From positions 57,950-121,949 of the forward strand of contig CBIHOF010000018.1 in the NCBI GenBank assembly GCA_966211955.1: a DNA stretch of 64,000 nt. Direction: 5' to 3'. Below are positions 51,986 to 60,512 of this stretch, one piece after another. The notes below the pieces were generated by a model. The model saw only the letters and a program-made list of their open reading frames with translations. It did no database searches and was not told the origin of the DNA. Source of the stretch: Albitalea sp966211955. GTDB lineage: Bacteria > Pseudomonadota > Gammaproteobacteria > Burkholderiales > Burkholderiaceae_C. Made by a program: the position numbers and the translations under genes. Position 1 is the stretch's first letter. The number at the start of each line of letters is the position of its first letter.

Positions 51986-53869
51986 TCAGAACCAGGCGTC
52001 GTTCATGGAGCGGCAAGTATCGTCGCGTGTCTCCACCACTTTCAACCACGCGGGCACGCGGGGCAGCTCGTAGTGGAAGAAATAGCGGGCCGCGGCCAGC
52101 TTGCCCTGCGCCAGGTCGTCGCCGGCCGGGCGCTGGCGTGCGCACAGCGCCACGTCCAGCCAGATCCATGCGAGCACCGTGTGGCCGAAGGCTTGCAGGT
52201 AGGGCGTGGCGTTGGCCAGCGCCTCTTCCGGGTTGCCGGTGGCCCAGGCCGCCTTGGTCGCGTTGCCGATGGCCTTGAGCGCGCCGGCCAGGGCGTTGGC
52301 ATGCGCCGAGAGCTCAGGCGTGGCCATCGCCCGCTCGATGGTGGCGTTGATGTGCGACGCCAGCAGCGCAAGACCCTTGCCGCCATCCATCACCACCTTG
52401 CGGCCCAGCAGGTCCAGCGCCTGGATGCCGTGCGTGCCCTCGTGGATCATGTTGAGGCGGTTGTCGCGCCAGTACTGCTCCACCGGGAAGTCGCGGGTGT
52501 AGCCGTAGCCACCCAGCACCTGGATGGCGAGGCTGTTGGCCTCCAGGCACCACTCGCTGGGCCAGCTCTTGGCGATGGGCGTGAGCATTTCCAGCAGCAG
52601 GCCTGCCTCCTTCGCGGCTGCTTCGTCGCCGGTGTGCAGCTCATCGACCAGCCGCGCGCAATACAGCTCCAGCGCCACCGCGCCTTCGCAATAGCTCTTC
52701 TGCGCGAGCAGCATGCGCTTCACATCCGCGTGCTGGATGATGGGCACCTGCGGCTGCTTCGCGTCCTTGCCTTGCGGGCCCATCGGCCGGCCTTGCGGAC
52801 GGTTCTTCGCGTAGTCGAGGCTCGCCTCGTAGCCGGCGTAGCCGAGCATGGCGGCGCCCAGGCCCACGGCGATGCGGGCCTCGTTCATCATGTGGAACAT
52901 GCAGCGCAGGCCGTCGCCCGGCTTGCCGACGAGGTAGCCGATGGCGCCGGAACTTCCTCGCACCGGGTACTTGCCTTCGCCGAAGTTAAGCAACGTGTTC
53001 GGGATGCCGCGGTAGCCGAGCTTGTGATTCAGCCCCGCCAGCGCCACATCATTCCGCTCCATCAAGCGAACATCCGAAGCGCTTGCTCCCTCTCCCCCTG
53101 GGAGAGGGCTGGGGTGAGGGCGTGGGCCGTCAAACCCCACCAAGAACTTCGGCACGATGAAAAGCGATATCCCCTTCGTGCCTGGAACCAGCTTGCCATC
53201 GGCATCCGGAATCTTCGCAAGCACGAGGTGGATGATGTTCTCGGTGAGCTCATGCTCGCCGTTCGATATCCACATCTTGTTGCCACGCAGGCGATAGCGC
53301 GGGCCGAGCGCATCGCTCTCGAAATCAGCGCCGTCCGGCGTGGCGCGCGTGGCCACGTCCGACAGGCTGGAGCCCGCCTGCGGCTCGCTCAGGCACATGG
53401 TGCCGAAGAAGCGGCCCGCAAATTCGTTCTTCGCGAAGACCTCCTTCTGCATCTCGGTGCCGTGCGCCATCAGCAGGTTGGCATTGCCGCTTGTGAGCAT
53501 GCCGCCGCCGCCGATGCCGATGCCAGCCTTGGAGAAGAAGCTGTTGGCCGCCATCTCCACCACGCAAGGCAACTGCATGCCGCCGATCTCGTAGTCCTGC
53601 GCCGCAGCGAGCATGCCGCTCTCGGCGTAGGCGCGCGAGGCGGCGTGGCTGCTTTCCGGCAGGTGCACCTTCTCGCCATCGAACCATGGTTCTTCGGTAT
53701 CGGCCGCCCGATTGAAAGGCGCGAACTTGTCGCGGGCGATCTTCTCGCAGGTGTCGAGCACCGAATCGAAGGTCTCTCGCGAATGGTCGGAAAACCGCGA
53801 ACGCGAGCGCAGCGACTCGACGTCGAGCCAGTCGTAGAGGAAGAAGTCGGTGGTGTGGCGGTAGGTCAT
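51986..53869 (-). CDS. Acyl-CoA dehydrogenase, large type, with repeat-derived insertion
   Basis: 627 residues from ATG 53869. Motifs: 'FGTMCLSEPQAGSSLSDVAT', 'MMNEARIAVGLGAAMLGYAG', 'GYGYTRDFPVEQYWRDNRLN' and catalytic Glu in 'MIHEGTHGIQALDLLGRKV'. It is a paralogue of the 26268-28073 product. Relative to that protein it has about 20 extra residues (near 248-268, 'PRPHPSPLPGGEGASASDVR') between 'FIVPKF' and 'ERNDVALAGL', encoded by the family B repeat at 53085-53122. The insertion keeps the frame, so the enzyme may still work. Confidence 0.93.
   Translation of the reverse strand: MTYRHTTDFFLYDWLDVESLRSRSRFSDHSRETFDSVLDTCEKIARDKFAPFNRAADTEEPWFDGEKVHLPESSHAASRAYAESGMLAAAQDYEIGGMQLPCVVEMAANSFFSKAGIGIGGGGMLTSGNANLLMAHGTEMQKEVFAKNEFAGRFFGTMCLSEPQAGSSLSDVATRATPDGADFESDALGPRYRLRGNKMWISNGEHELTENIIHLVLAKIPDADGKLVPGTKGISLFIVPKFLVGFDGPRPHPSPLPGGEGASASDVRLMERNDVALAGLNHKLGYRGIPNTLLNFGEGKYPVRGSSGAIGYLVGKPGDGLRCMFHMMNEARIAVGLGAAMLGYAGYEASLDYAKNRPQGRPMGPQGKDAKQPQVPIIQHADVKRMLLAQKSYCEGAVALELYCARLVDELHTGDEAAAKEAGLLLEMLTPIAKSWPSEWCLEANSLAIQVLGGYGYTRDFPVEQYWRDNRLNMIHEGTHGIQALDLLGRKVVMDGGKGLALLASHINATIERAMATPELSAHANALAGALKAIGNATKAAWATGNPEEALANATPYLQAFGHTVLAWIWLDVALCARQRPAGDDLAQGKLAAARYFFHYELPRVPAWLKVVETRDDTCRSMNDAWF
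53085..53122 (+). repeat. Family B repeat inserted in frame inside a coding sequence
   Basis: 38 bp, GCTCCCTCTCCCCCTGGGAG followed by AGGGCTGGGGTGAGGGCG, one mismatch from the intergenic copy at 47165-47202 in opposite orientation. It lies within the acyl-CoA dehydrogenase gene and, on the coding strand, is read as RPHPSPLPGGEGA. Flanking sequence on the Ser/Ala side makes up the rest of the roughly 60-nt insertion. Confidence 0.85.
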
Positions 53870-54009
53870 GTCGGGACGGTACACCTTGAGTGAGGAGGCT
53901 ACTGTCCCGCCGGCTCACGGAGCGCTGCGGCAACTCAGCCTCGAAGCGGCGAGCAAGCGCCCCATCAAGCCACGCCCGCGGGACCGGCTCCGCCGGCCCG
54001 CAGGGTGGC

Positions 54010-54022
54010 GCCCCTCGGGGGC
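54010..54022. repeat. Short GC hairpin in the gap after the thiolase gene
   Basis: GCCCC (54010-54014), TCG, GGGGC (54018-54022) within a GC-rich stretch (53945-54040) between the thiolase stop and the acyl-CoA dehydrogenase start. I see no gene in this 175-nt gap. The hairpin lacks a T-run and is at best a weak transcript end. Confidence 0.35.
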
Positions 54023-54044
54023 AGGAGCGCAGCGACTGGGGGGC

Positions 54045-55220
54045 TCAAATAACCTCGAACACCCCGGCCGCGCCCATGCCGCCGCCAATGCACATCGTCA
54101 CCACGACACGCTTGGCGCCACGGCGCTTGCCTTCGATGAGCGCATGCCCCGTCAGCCGCTGGCCGCTCACGCCATACGGGTGGCCCACTGCGATCGCGCC
54201 GCCGTTGACGTTGAGCTTGTCCATCGGGATGCCCAGCTTGTCGGCGCAGTACAGCACCTGCACCGCGAAAGCTTCGTTCAGCTCCCACAGGTCGATGTCC
54301 TGCACGGTGAGACCCAGGCGCTTGAGCACCTTCGGGATTGCGAACACCGGGCCGATGCCCATCTCGTCAGGCTCGCAACCTGCCACGGCAAAACCGAGGA
54401 AGCGGCCGATCGGCTTCAGGCCCTTTTGCTGCGCGAACTTCTCGTCCACCACCACGACGGCACCGGCGCCGTCGCTGAACTGGCTGGCATTGCCCGCGGC
54501 GATCACGCCACCAGGAATGGCCGGGCGAATGCCCGACACCGCTTCATAGGTCGTGCCCGGGCGGATGCCTTCGTCGTTGCTGATGGTGACTTCCTTGGTG
54601 CGCAGGCCCAGCACCGGGTCGGCATAGCCCATGGTCGTCGTCACCGAGACGATCTCGTCCTTGAACTTGCCGGCTTCGAGTGCCGCGGTGGCGCGCTGCT
54701 GGCTCTGCGCGCCGTACTGGTCCATGCGCTCGCGGGCGATGTTGTAGCGCTTGGCCACCTGCTCAGCCGTCTGCAGCATGTTCCAGTAGATCTCGGGCTT
54801 GTGCTCGACGAGCCACGGGTCGGCCAGCATGTGCTTGTTGGCTTCGTTCTGCACGCAGGAGATGCTCTCCACGCCGCCGGCCACGTACACCTCGCCTTCG
54901 CCGGCGATGACGCGCTGCGCCGCGGTGGCGATCGTCTGCAGGCCGCTGGAGCAGAAGCGGTTGATGGTCATGCCGCTCGTGGTGATCGGCAAGCCCGCGC
55001 GCAGGGCGATCTGGCGCGCGATGTTGCTGCCGGTCGCGCCCTCGGGCGTGGCGCAGCCCATGATCACGTCATCGACGAGCGCGCCGTCGATGCCCGCGCG
55101 CTCGACGGCGGCCTTGACGGCCAGCCCGCCAAGCGTCGCGCCATGGGTCATGTTGAAGGCGCCCTTCCAGCTCTTGGCGAGCGGGGTACGGGCGGTGGAG
55201 ACGATGACTGCATTGGTCAT
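54045..55220 (-). CDS. Acetyl-CoA C-acyltransferase (thiolase)
   Basis: Last step of beta-oxidation, cutting 3-ketoacyl-CoA; 391 residues from ATG 55220 (MTNAVIVSTARTPLAKSWKG). The nucleophile Cys is in 'INRFCSSGLQTIATAAQRVI', the His in 'VNGGAIAVGHPYGVSGQRLT', and the second Cys in 'VVTMCIGGGMGAAGVFEV'. It lies 22 nt downstream of the FadB/FadJ-like gene and is presumably cotranscribed with it. Confidence 0.97.
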   Translation of the reverse strand: MTNAVIVSTARTPLAKSWKGAFNMTHGATLGGLAVKAAVERAGIDGALVDDVIMGCATPEGATGSNIARQIALRAGLPITTSGMTINRFCSSGLQTIATAAQRVIAGEGEVYVAGGVESISCVQNEANKHMLADPWLVEHKPEIYWNMLQTAEQVAKRYNIARERMDQYGAQSQQRATAALEAGKFKDEIVSVTTTMGYADPVLGLRTKEVTISNDEGIRPGTTYEAVSGIRPAIPGGVIAAGNASQFSDGAGAVVVVDEKFAQQKGLKPIGRFLGFAVAGCEPDEMGIGPVFAIPKVLKRLGLTVQDIDLWELNEAFAVQVLYCADKLGIPMDKLNVNGGAIAVGHPYGVSGQRLTGHALIEGKRRGAKRVVVTMCIGGGMGAAGVFEVI

Positions 55221-55242
55221 GATTCGGGTCCTTGATGTGTGA

Positions 55243-57336
55243 TCAGCTGAAGGTCTTGCCTTCGGCGGCGAGCTTGGCGAGCAGCGGCGCGGGCTGCCAG
55301 AACGACGCATCGTCGTTCGGGTTCTTCGCGAAGCGCTGCATCGCCTGCACGACGTTGAACAGACCCACCTCGTCGGCGTACTGCATCGGGCCGCCGCGGT
55401 GCAGCGGGAATCCGTAGCCGGTGAGGTACACCATGTCCACGTCGGAGGCGCGCGATGCGATGCCTTCCTCGACGATCTTCGCGCCCTCGTTGACCAGCGC
55501 GAACACCAGGCGCTGCACGATCTCTTCATCGCTGATCTTGCGCGGCGTGATGCCCAGCGCCGTGCGGTGCTTGGCGATCATCTCGTCCACCACGGCCGAA
55601 GGAATCGCATCGCGCTTGCCCGGCACGTAGTCGTACCAGCCGGCGCCCGTCTTCTGGCCAAAGCGGCCCAGCTCGCACAGCAGGTCGGCGGTCTTGGAGT
55701 AGCGCATGTCCGGCTTCTCCTGCGCGCGGCGCTTGCGGATCGCCCAGCCGATGTCGTTGCCGGCCAGGTCGCCCATGCGGAACGGGCCCATCGCGAAGCC
55801 GAACTTCTCGACCGCCTTGTCCACCTGCTGCGGCGACGCGCCTTCGTCCAGCAGGAAGCCGGCCTGGCGGCTGTACTGCTCGATCATGCGGTTGCCGATG
55901 AAGCCGTCGCACACGCCCGAGACCACGCAGGTCTTCTTGATCTTCTTGCCGATCTGCATGACGGTGGCCAGCACGTCCTTGGCCGTCTTCTCGCCGCGCA
56001 CGACTTCCAGCAGCTTCATCACGTTGGCGGGGCTGAAGAAGTGCATCCCGATCACGTCCTGCGGACGCTTGGTGAAGGACGCGATCTTGTTCACGTCAAG
56101 CGTCGAGGTGTTGGACGCGAGGATGGCGCCTTGCTTGACGACTTCATCGAGCGTCTTGAAGACCTGCTCCTTGACGCCGATCTCCTCGAACACCGCCTCG
56201 ATCACGAGGTCCACGTCCTTGAGATCCGCGTAGTTCACGGTGGTCGACAGGAGCGCCATGCGCTGGTCGTACTTGTCCTGCTTGAGCTTGCCCTTCTTGA
56301 CCTGCGCCTCGTAGTTCTTGCGGATGGTGGCCACGCCGCGGTCCAGCGCCTCCTGCTTCATCTCGAGGATGGTGACCGGGATGCCGGCGTTCAGGAAGTT
56401 CATCGAGATGCCGCCGCCCATGGTGCCGGCACCGATGACGCCGACCCGCTTGATTTCTCGCACCGGCGTGTCGGCCGGGACATCGGGGATCTTGGTGGTG
56501 GCGCGCTCGGCCACGAACACATGGCGCAGTGCCTTCGATTCGGGCGTGAACATCAGCGCGGTGAAGATCTCGCGCTCGAAGCGCATGCCTTCGTCGAACT
56601 TCTTGGTGTACGCCGCTTCCACCGCATCGACGCACTTGAGCGGCGCGGGGAAATTCTTGCTCATGCCGCCCACCATGTTGCGGGCGAACTGGAAGTAGGC
56701 CTCGCGCTGCGGATGCTCGGCCTTCAGGTTGCGCACCAGCGGCAGCGGGCGAACGTCGGCCTTCTCTTGCGCATAGGCGATGGCCGAGTCGAGCACGTTG
56801 GCATCGACGATCTTGTCGAACAGCTTCTGGCCGGGCGAACGGGCCAGCATTTCAGCGGGCACCGGCTCGCCGCTCACGATGATGTTGACGGCGTTCTCCG
56901 CGCCCAGCACGCGCGGCAGGCGCTGCGTGCCCCCGGCGCCAGGGATGAGCCCCAGCTTCACTTCGGGCAGCGCCACCTGCGTGCCCACTTGCGCGACGCG
57001 GTAGTGGCAGCCGAGGGCGAGCTCGAGGCCGCCTCCCATGCACACCGTGTGGATGGCGGCCACCACCGGCTTGGCCGAGTTCTCGACCGCGAGGATCACG
57101 CTCAGCAGGTTCGGCTCGGCCAGCGCCTTGGGCGAGCCAAATTCCTTGATGTCGGCGCCGCCCGAGAAGGCCTTGCCGGCGCCGGTGATGACGATGGCCT
57201 TGACGTTCGCATCCGCGTTGGCCTTGTCCAGGCCTTGCGTGATGCCCAGCCGCGTGGCGTGGCCGAGGCCGTTCACCGGTGGGTTGTCGAGGGTGATGAC
57301 GGCGACGTTGCCGCGGACTTCGTAATTGGCGCTCAT
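55243..57336 (-). CDS. Multifunctional enoyl-CoA hydratase/3-hydroxyacyl-CoA dehydrogenase (FadB/FadJ-like)
   Basis: Carries out hydration and oxidation in beta-oxidation; 697 residues from ATG 57336. The N-terminal crotonase domain (1-190) has 'AFSGGADIKEFGSPKAL', 'CMGGGLELALGCHYRVA' and the catalytic Glu region 'LPEVKLGLIPGAGGTQRLPR'. The NAD-binding domain (about 290-480) has 'RVGVIGAGTMGGGISMNFLN', and two C-terminal 3HCDH domains follow ('GPFRMGDLAGNDIGWAIRK'). Longer upstream ORF codons are not needed. It forms an operon with the thiolase. Confidence 0.97.
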   Translation of the reverse strand: MSANYEVRGNVAVITLDNPPVNGLGHATRLGITQGLDKANADANVKAIVITGAGKAFSGGADIKEFGSPKALAEPNLLSVILAVENSAKPVVAAIHTVCMGGGLELALGCHYRVAQVGTQVALPEVKLGLIPGAGGTQRLPRVLGAENAVNIIVSGEPVPAEMLARSPGQKLFDKIVDANVLDSAIAYAQEKADVRPLPLVRNLKAEHPQREAYFQFARNMVGGMSKNFPAPLKCVDAVEAAYTKKFDEGMRFEREIFTALMFTPESKALRHVFVAERATTKIPDVPADTPVREIKRVGVIGAGTMGGGISMNFLNAGIPVTILEMKQEALDRGVATIRKNYEAQVKKGKLKQDKYDQRMALLSTTVNYADLKDVDLVIEAVFEEIGVKEQVFKTLDEVVKQGAILASNTSTLDVNKIASFTKRPQDVIGMHFFSPANVMKLLEVVRGEKTAKDVLATVMQIGKKIKKTCVVSGVCDGFIGNRMIEQYSRQAGFLLDEGASPQQVDKAVEKFGFAMGPFRMGDLAGNDIGWAIRKRRAQEKPDMRYSKTADLLCELGRFGQKTGAGWYDYVPGKRDAIPSAVVDEMIAKHRTALGITPRKISDEEIVQRLVFALVNEGAKIVEEGIASRASDVDMVYLTGYGFPLHRGGPMQYADEVGLFNVVQAMQRFAKNPNDDASFWQPAPLLAKLAAEGKTFS

Positions 57337-57728
57337 GAGGACCTCGTGAGGTGATGCGAGTGCGGGGGAAAGAGCGAACTCTTCCTGGAAATAGAACGAC
57401 CGTGCGATTCTAGGAGTCTGTCGGGCGAACGGCCTGTCTCTGCGGCGACAGGAAACGACCGGCAGGCGGGAGGGCAACGCTACTCCCTTGGCGCCCGCTT
57501 GAGAAGGCGTGACCCCAACCCAGGGTTTGCACGGATGCGCCTTGTCTCGGCGCCGAGGCCGATTCTTTCACTCGTGAAAGGTCCGCGGCCGCTCCGTCAC
57601 GCACTACTGCAAGACGACGCTGAACAATCTCAACGAAAAGCACCAAAGAATCAACAAGTTGCGGGTAGTGACCGGCATGGCACGCGAGCTGCGAAGGAGC
57701 ATCACTCAACTTCTCCAGGAGTGTCGCG
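57337..57728. other. 392-nt gap between divergent genes, with candidate operators
   Basis: No convincing gene. Near the FadB/FadJ-like gene is TAGAA...TTCTA (57392-57412, 5-bp arms, 11-nt spacer), a possible TetR-type operator; fatty-acid genes in Betaproteobacteria are reported to be TetR-controlled. Nearer the substrate-binding-protein gene are CTCGGCGCCGAG (57546-57557, perfect) and CTTTCAC-TC-GTGAAAG (57565-57580, perfect). The segment 57605-57725 is less GC-rich and helix-like in one frame but has no start, so I do not call it. Confidence 0.45.
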
Positions 57729-58883
57729 ATGTACTTGGGAATCATGGGCCTCGTGCGCCTTGCCCTTTCACTCGTGCTGTGTGCGGCGGCCTCGCTCGCC
57801 GCGGCGTCCAGCAACGTCGGGGCGACGGGCGACGTCCTCGTCTTCGGCATGTCCTCGCCCTTCTCCGGCCAGGCTGGCGCCTACGGCCGGCAGATGCGCG
57901 AGGGCATCGAGGCCTGCTTCGCGAAGGTGAATGCCGCCGGCGGCGTTCATGGCAAGCGCCTGCAGCTGCTCGCGCTGGACGATGGCTATAGCGTCGAGCC
58001 GGCCGTGGCGAACGCAAAGCAGCTGATCGAGAAGGAGAAGGTGTTCGCGCTGATGGGCTTCTACGGCTCCTCGCCGACGGCCGCCGTGCTGCCGGTGCTG
58101 GCCACCAGTGGCGTGCCGCTCATCGGCACCATCAGCGGCGCGGAGGCGCTGCGCAAGCCGGCGCATCCGCAGATGTTCCACCTGCGCGCAAGCTACGGCG
58201 ACGAGACGGCCGCCATCGTGAAGAACCTCATGACGGTGGGCCTGACGCGCATCGCGGTGGTGTACCAGGACGACGGCTTCGGCCAGGCCGGCCTGAAGGG
58301 CGTGAAGGATGCGCTCGCGATGCATCACCTGGAGCCCGTCGCCGCGGCGCCCGTTGCGCGCAACTCCGTCGACGTCGCCGCCGCGGTGGCGAGCATCTCC
58401 AAGTCGGGTGCGCAGGCGGTGGTCATGGTGACGCTGTACAAGCCAACCGCGGAATTCATCCGCCAGACCCGGCAGGCCGGCTCACACCCCTTCTTCGTCG
58501 CACTGTCGCCGGTCGGCACCGACCAGCTCATCGAAGACCTCGGGCCGGTGCAGGCACGCGGCATCCAGGTCGCGCAGGTCATCCCCTTCCCCTGGAGCGA
58601 CCGCCTCGAGGTCGTGCGCGACTACAAGCAGGCAATGAAGATCCACGCCCAGAACGCCGACTTCTCCTACTACGGCCTCGAGGGCTACATCAATGCGAGG
58701 CTCGTGGTGGCAGCGCTGGAGCGCGCCGGCGCCAACCCGACGCGAGAAAAGCTGGTGAGCGCCCTGCGCAGCGGGCCCTTCAACCTGGGCGGCTACAAGG
58801 TCAACTACGCGCCGGGCAGCAATTCGGGCTCGAACTACGTTGAAGTGAGCGTGGTCGGCGATCGCGGGCGCATCCTCAACTGA
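57729..58883 (+). CDS. ABC transporter substrate-binding protein (branched-chain amino acid type)
   Basis: Periplasmic binding protein of 384 residues with signal peptide ('LALSLVLCAAASLAAAS'). The fold is LivJ-like: 'LVFGMSSPFSGQAGAYGRQM', 'GVPLIGTISGAEALRKPAHP' and 'RIAVVYQDDGFGQAGLKGVK'. AGGAG lies 7 nt before the ATG. It converges on livF with an 11-nt gap and is not in the transporter's own operon. Its sequence differs clearly from the other binding protein at 63008. Ligand could be an amino acid, amide or aromatic acid. Confidence 0.93.
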   Translation: MYLGIMGLVRLALSLVLCAAASLAAASSNVGATGDVLVFGMSSPFSGQAGAYGRQMREGIEACFAKVNAAGGVHGKRLQLLALDDGYSVEPAVANAKQLIEKEKVFALMGFYGSSPTAAVLPVLATSGVPLIGTISGAEALRKPAHPQMFHLRASYGDETAAIVKNLMTVGLTRIAVVYQDDGFGQAGLKGVKDALAMHHLEPVAAAPVARNSVDVAAAVASISKSGAQAVVMVTLYKPTAEFIRQTRQAGSHPFFVALSPVGTDQLIEDLGPVQARGIQVAQVIPFPWSDRLEVVRDYKQAMKIHAQNADFSYYGLEGYINARLVVAALERAGANPTREKLVSALRSGPFNLGGYKVNYAPGSNSGSNYVEVSVVGDRGRILN

Positions 58884-58894
58884 GGACGCCTGGA

Positions 58895-59596
58895 TCACAC
58901 CTCCAGCCACTCCTTGCGCACGTAGGCATTCGCCCGCAGGTCCGCGGGCGTGCCCTCGAACACGATGCGGCCGTGGCCCATCACGTAGCAGCGCTCGGAA
59001 ATCTCAAGCGCAATCGTGAGCTTCTGCTCCACCAGCAGCACCGACACGCCGCGGTCCTTCAGCGTCTTGAGGTACTGCGCCACCAGCTCCACGATCTTGG
59101 GCGCGAGGCCTTCGGTGGGCTCGTCGATCATGATGAGATCGGGGTCGCCCATCAGCGTTCGGCACAGCGTGAGCATCTGTTGCTCGCCGCCGCTCATCAC
59201 GCCGGCCTCGGTGTGCTGGCGCTCTTTCAGCCGAGGGAACATCTTGTACATGTCCTCGAAGGTCCAGCGCGGCTTCTTCTTGCCGCGCTTCTCGCCGAGC
59301 AAGAGGTTCTGGTGCACCGTGAGCTTGGGGAAGATCTCGCGGTTCTCCGGCACGTAGCCGATGCCGTGGTGCGCGATCTCGAAGGCCTTCTTGCCCAGCA
59401 GCTCCTGGTCGCGGAACTTGACCGAGCCATCGCCTTCGACCAGGCCCATGATGGTCTTCACCGTGGTGGAGCGACCCGAGCCGTTGCGCCCGAGCAGGCT
59501 CACGATCTCGCCTTCGCCGACGTGCATGTCCACGCCGTGCAGGATGTGGCTCTTGCCGTAGTAGGCGTGCAGGTTGTGCAGGTTCAGCAGGCTCAT
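58895..59596 (-). CDS. livF: Branched-chain amino acid ABC transporter ATP-binding protein LivF
   Basis: 233 residues. ABC signature 'VMSGGEQQMLTLCRTLMGDP' and Walker B 'LIMIDEPTEGLAPKIV' are normal. The Walker A reads GRNGSGRSTT, with Arg at residue 42 in place of the usual Lys; the codon is CGC, so it is not a sequencing slip of one base. Arg at this position keeps positive charge and I recall it in other Burkholderiales LivF, but ATP hydrolysis could be altered. It overlaps livG by 4 nt. Confidence 0.95.
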   Translation of the reverse strand: MSLLNLHNLHAYYGKSHILHGVDMHVGEGEIVSLLGRNGSGRSTTVKTIMGLVEGDGSVKFRDQELLGKKAFEIAHHGIGYVPENREIFPKLTVHQNLLLGEKRGKKKPRWTFEDMYKMFPRLKERQHTEAGVMSGGEQQMLTLCRTLMGDPDLIMIDEPTEGLAPKIVELVAQYLKTLKDRGVSVLLVEQKLTIALEISERCYVMGHGRIVFEGTPADLRANAYVRKEWLEV

Positions 59597-60405
59597 GTCC
59601 GCGCGGCCTCCGCCGCCTGCTGGTCGGCCAGCACCGAGCCGAGGTAGGCCTCTTGCACCGCCGCGTTGGCGCGCACCTTGTCGGGCACATCGAAGGCGAT
59701 GACCTCGCCATACACCAGCACCGCGATCTTGTCGGCCAGGCCGAACACCACGCCCATGTCGTGCTCCACCGTCAGCAAGGTCTTGCCCACCGTCACCTCG
59801 CGGATGAGGTCGATGAAGCGCTTGGTCTCGCTCTTGCTCATGCCGGCGGTGGGTTCGTCCAGCAGGATCACGTCCGCGCCACCGGCGATGGTGATGCCGA
59901 TCTCCAGGGCCCGCTGCTCGGCATAGGTGAGGTTCATCGCGAGCGTCTCGCGCTTCTTCTCGAGCTTGATCATCTCCATCAGCTGCTCGGCGCGCTCGTT
60001 CGCGTCCCGCAGGCGCGACAGCCGGTTCCAGAACGAATACTTGTAGCCGAGCGACCAGAGCACGCCGCAGCGCAGGTTCTCGAACACGCTCAGGCGGCCG
60101 AAGATGTTGGTGATCTGGAAGCTGCGCGCCAGGCCCATGCGGCTGATCTCGAAGGGCTTCTTGCCGTCGATGCGCCGGCCGTTGAGCAGGATCTCGCCCG
60201 ACGTCGGCCCGAAGCGGCCGCTGATGAGGTTGAACAGCGTGGACTTGCCCGCGCCGTTGGGCCCGATGATGGCCACGCGCTCGCCGGGCCGAACAGCAAG
60301 GTTGGAGCCGCGGATGATCTCGGTCTTGCCGAAGGACTTGCGCAGGTCCTTGAGCTCGACGGCGTACTCGGCCATGCTTTGCTTGGGTGACAAGACGGCG
60401 CTCAC
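59593..60405 (-). CDS. livG: Branched-chain amino acid ABC transporter ATP-binding protein LivG (GTG start)
   Basis: 270 residues. Walker A 'IIGPNGAGKSTLFNLISGRF' is intact; signature 'LTYAEQRALEIGITIAGGAD' and Walker B 'ILLDEPTAGMSKSETKR' are LivG-like. The start is GTG at 60405 with GAGGAG 5 nt upstream, overlapping the stop of the mini-ORF (GTGA). ATG 60375 is an alternative, giving 260 residues, but without a Shine-Dalgarno. Confidence 0.95.
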   Translation of the reverse strand: MSAVLSPKQSMAEYAVELKDLRKSFGKTEIIRGSNLAVRPGERVAIIGPNGAGKSTLFNLISGRFGPTSGEILLNGRRIDGKKPFEISRMGLARSFQITNIFGRLSVFENLRCGVLWSLGYKYSFWNRLSRLRDANERAEQLMEMIKLEKKRETLAMNLTYAEQRALEIGITIAGGADVILLDEPTAGMSKSETKRFIDLIREVTVGKTLLTVEHDMGVVFGLADKIAVLVYGEVIAFDVPDKVRANAAVQEAYLGSVLADQQAAEAART

Positions 60406-60512
60406 AGCGTCTCCTCCTCGCGGCCAAGAGGGTTTGCAACTTCGGTCTGTCGGCGACGAGACGCCATTGCGCTGGTCGATCCCCCGACGGGGCCCCTCGC
60501 CCTTCGCTTCAT
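60402..60512 (-). CDS. 36-codon ORF bridging livM and livG
   Basis: ATG at 60510-60512 overlaps the livM TGA (ATGA), and its own TGA (60402-60404) overlaps the livG GTG. It reads MKRRARGPVGGSTSAMASRR then RQTEVANPLGREEETL. The two junctions are near-duplicates (GGAGGGAGACGCTATGA and GAGGAGACGCTGTGA), so this looks like a duplicated ribosome-binding/start module with a filler between. Translation would couple livG to livM. The peptide itself has no recognised motif. Confidence 0.45.
   Translation of the reverse strand: MKRRARGPVGGSTSAMASRRRQTEVANPLGREEETL

Noticed and set aside
57605..57728. Helix-like reading frame (LNEKHQRINKL...) before the binding-protein gene
   Set aside because: No start codon with a ribosome-binding site and it is not recognisable; kept only as part of the gap description.
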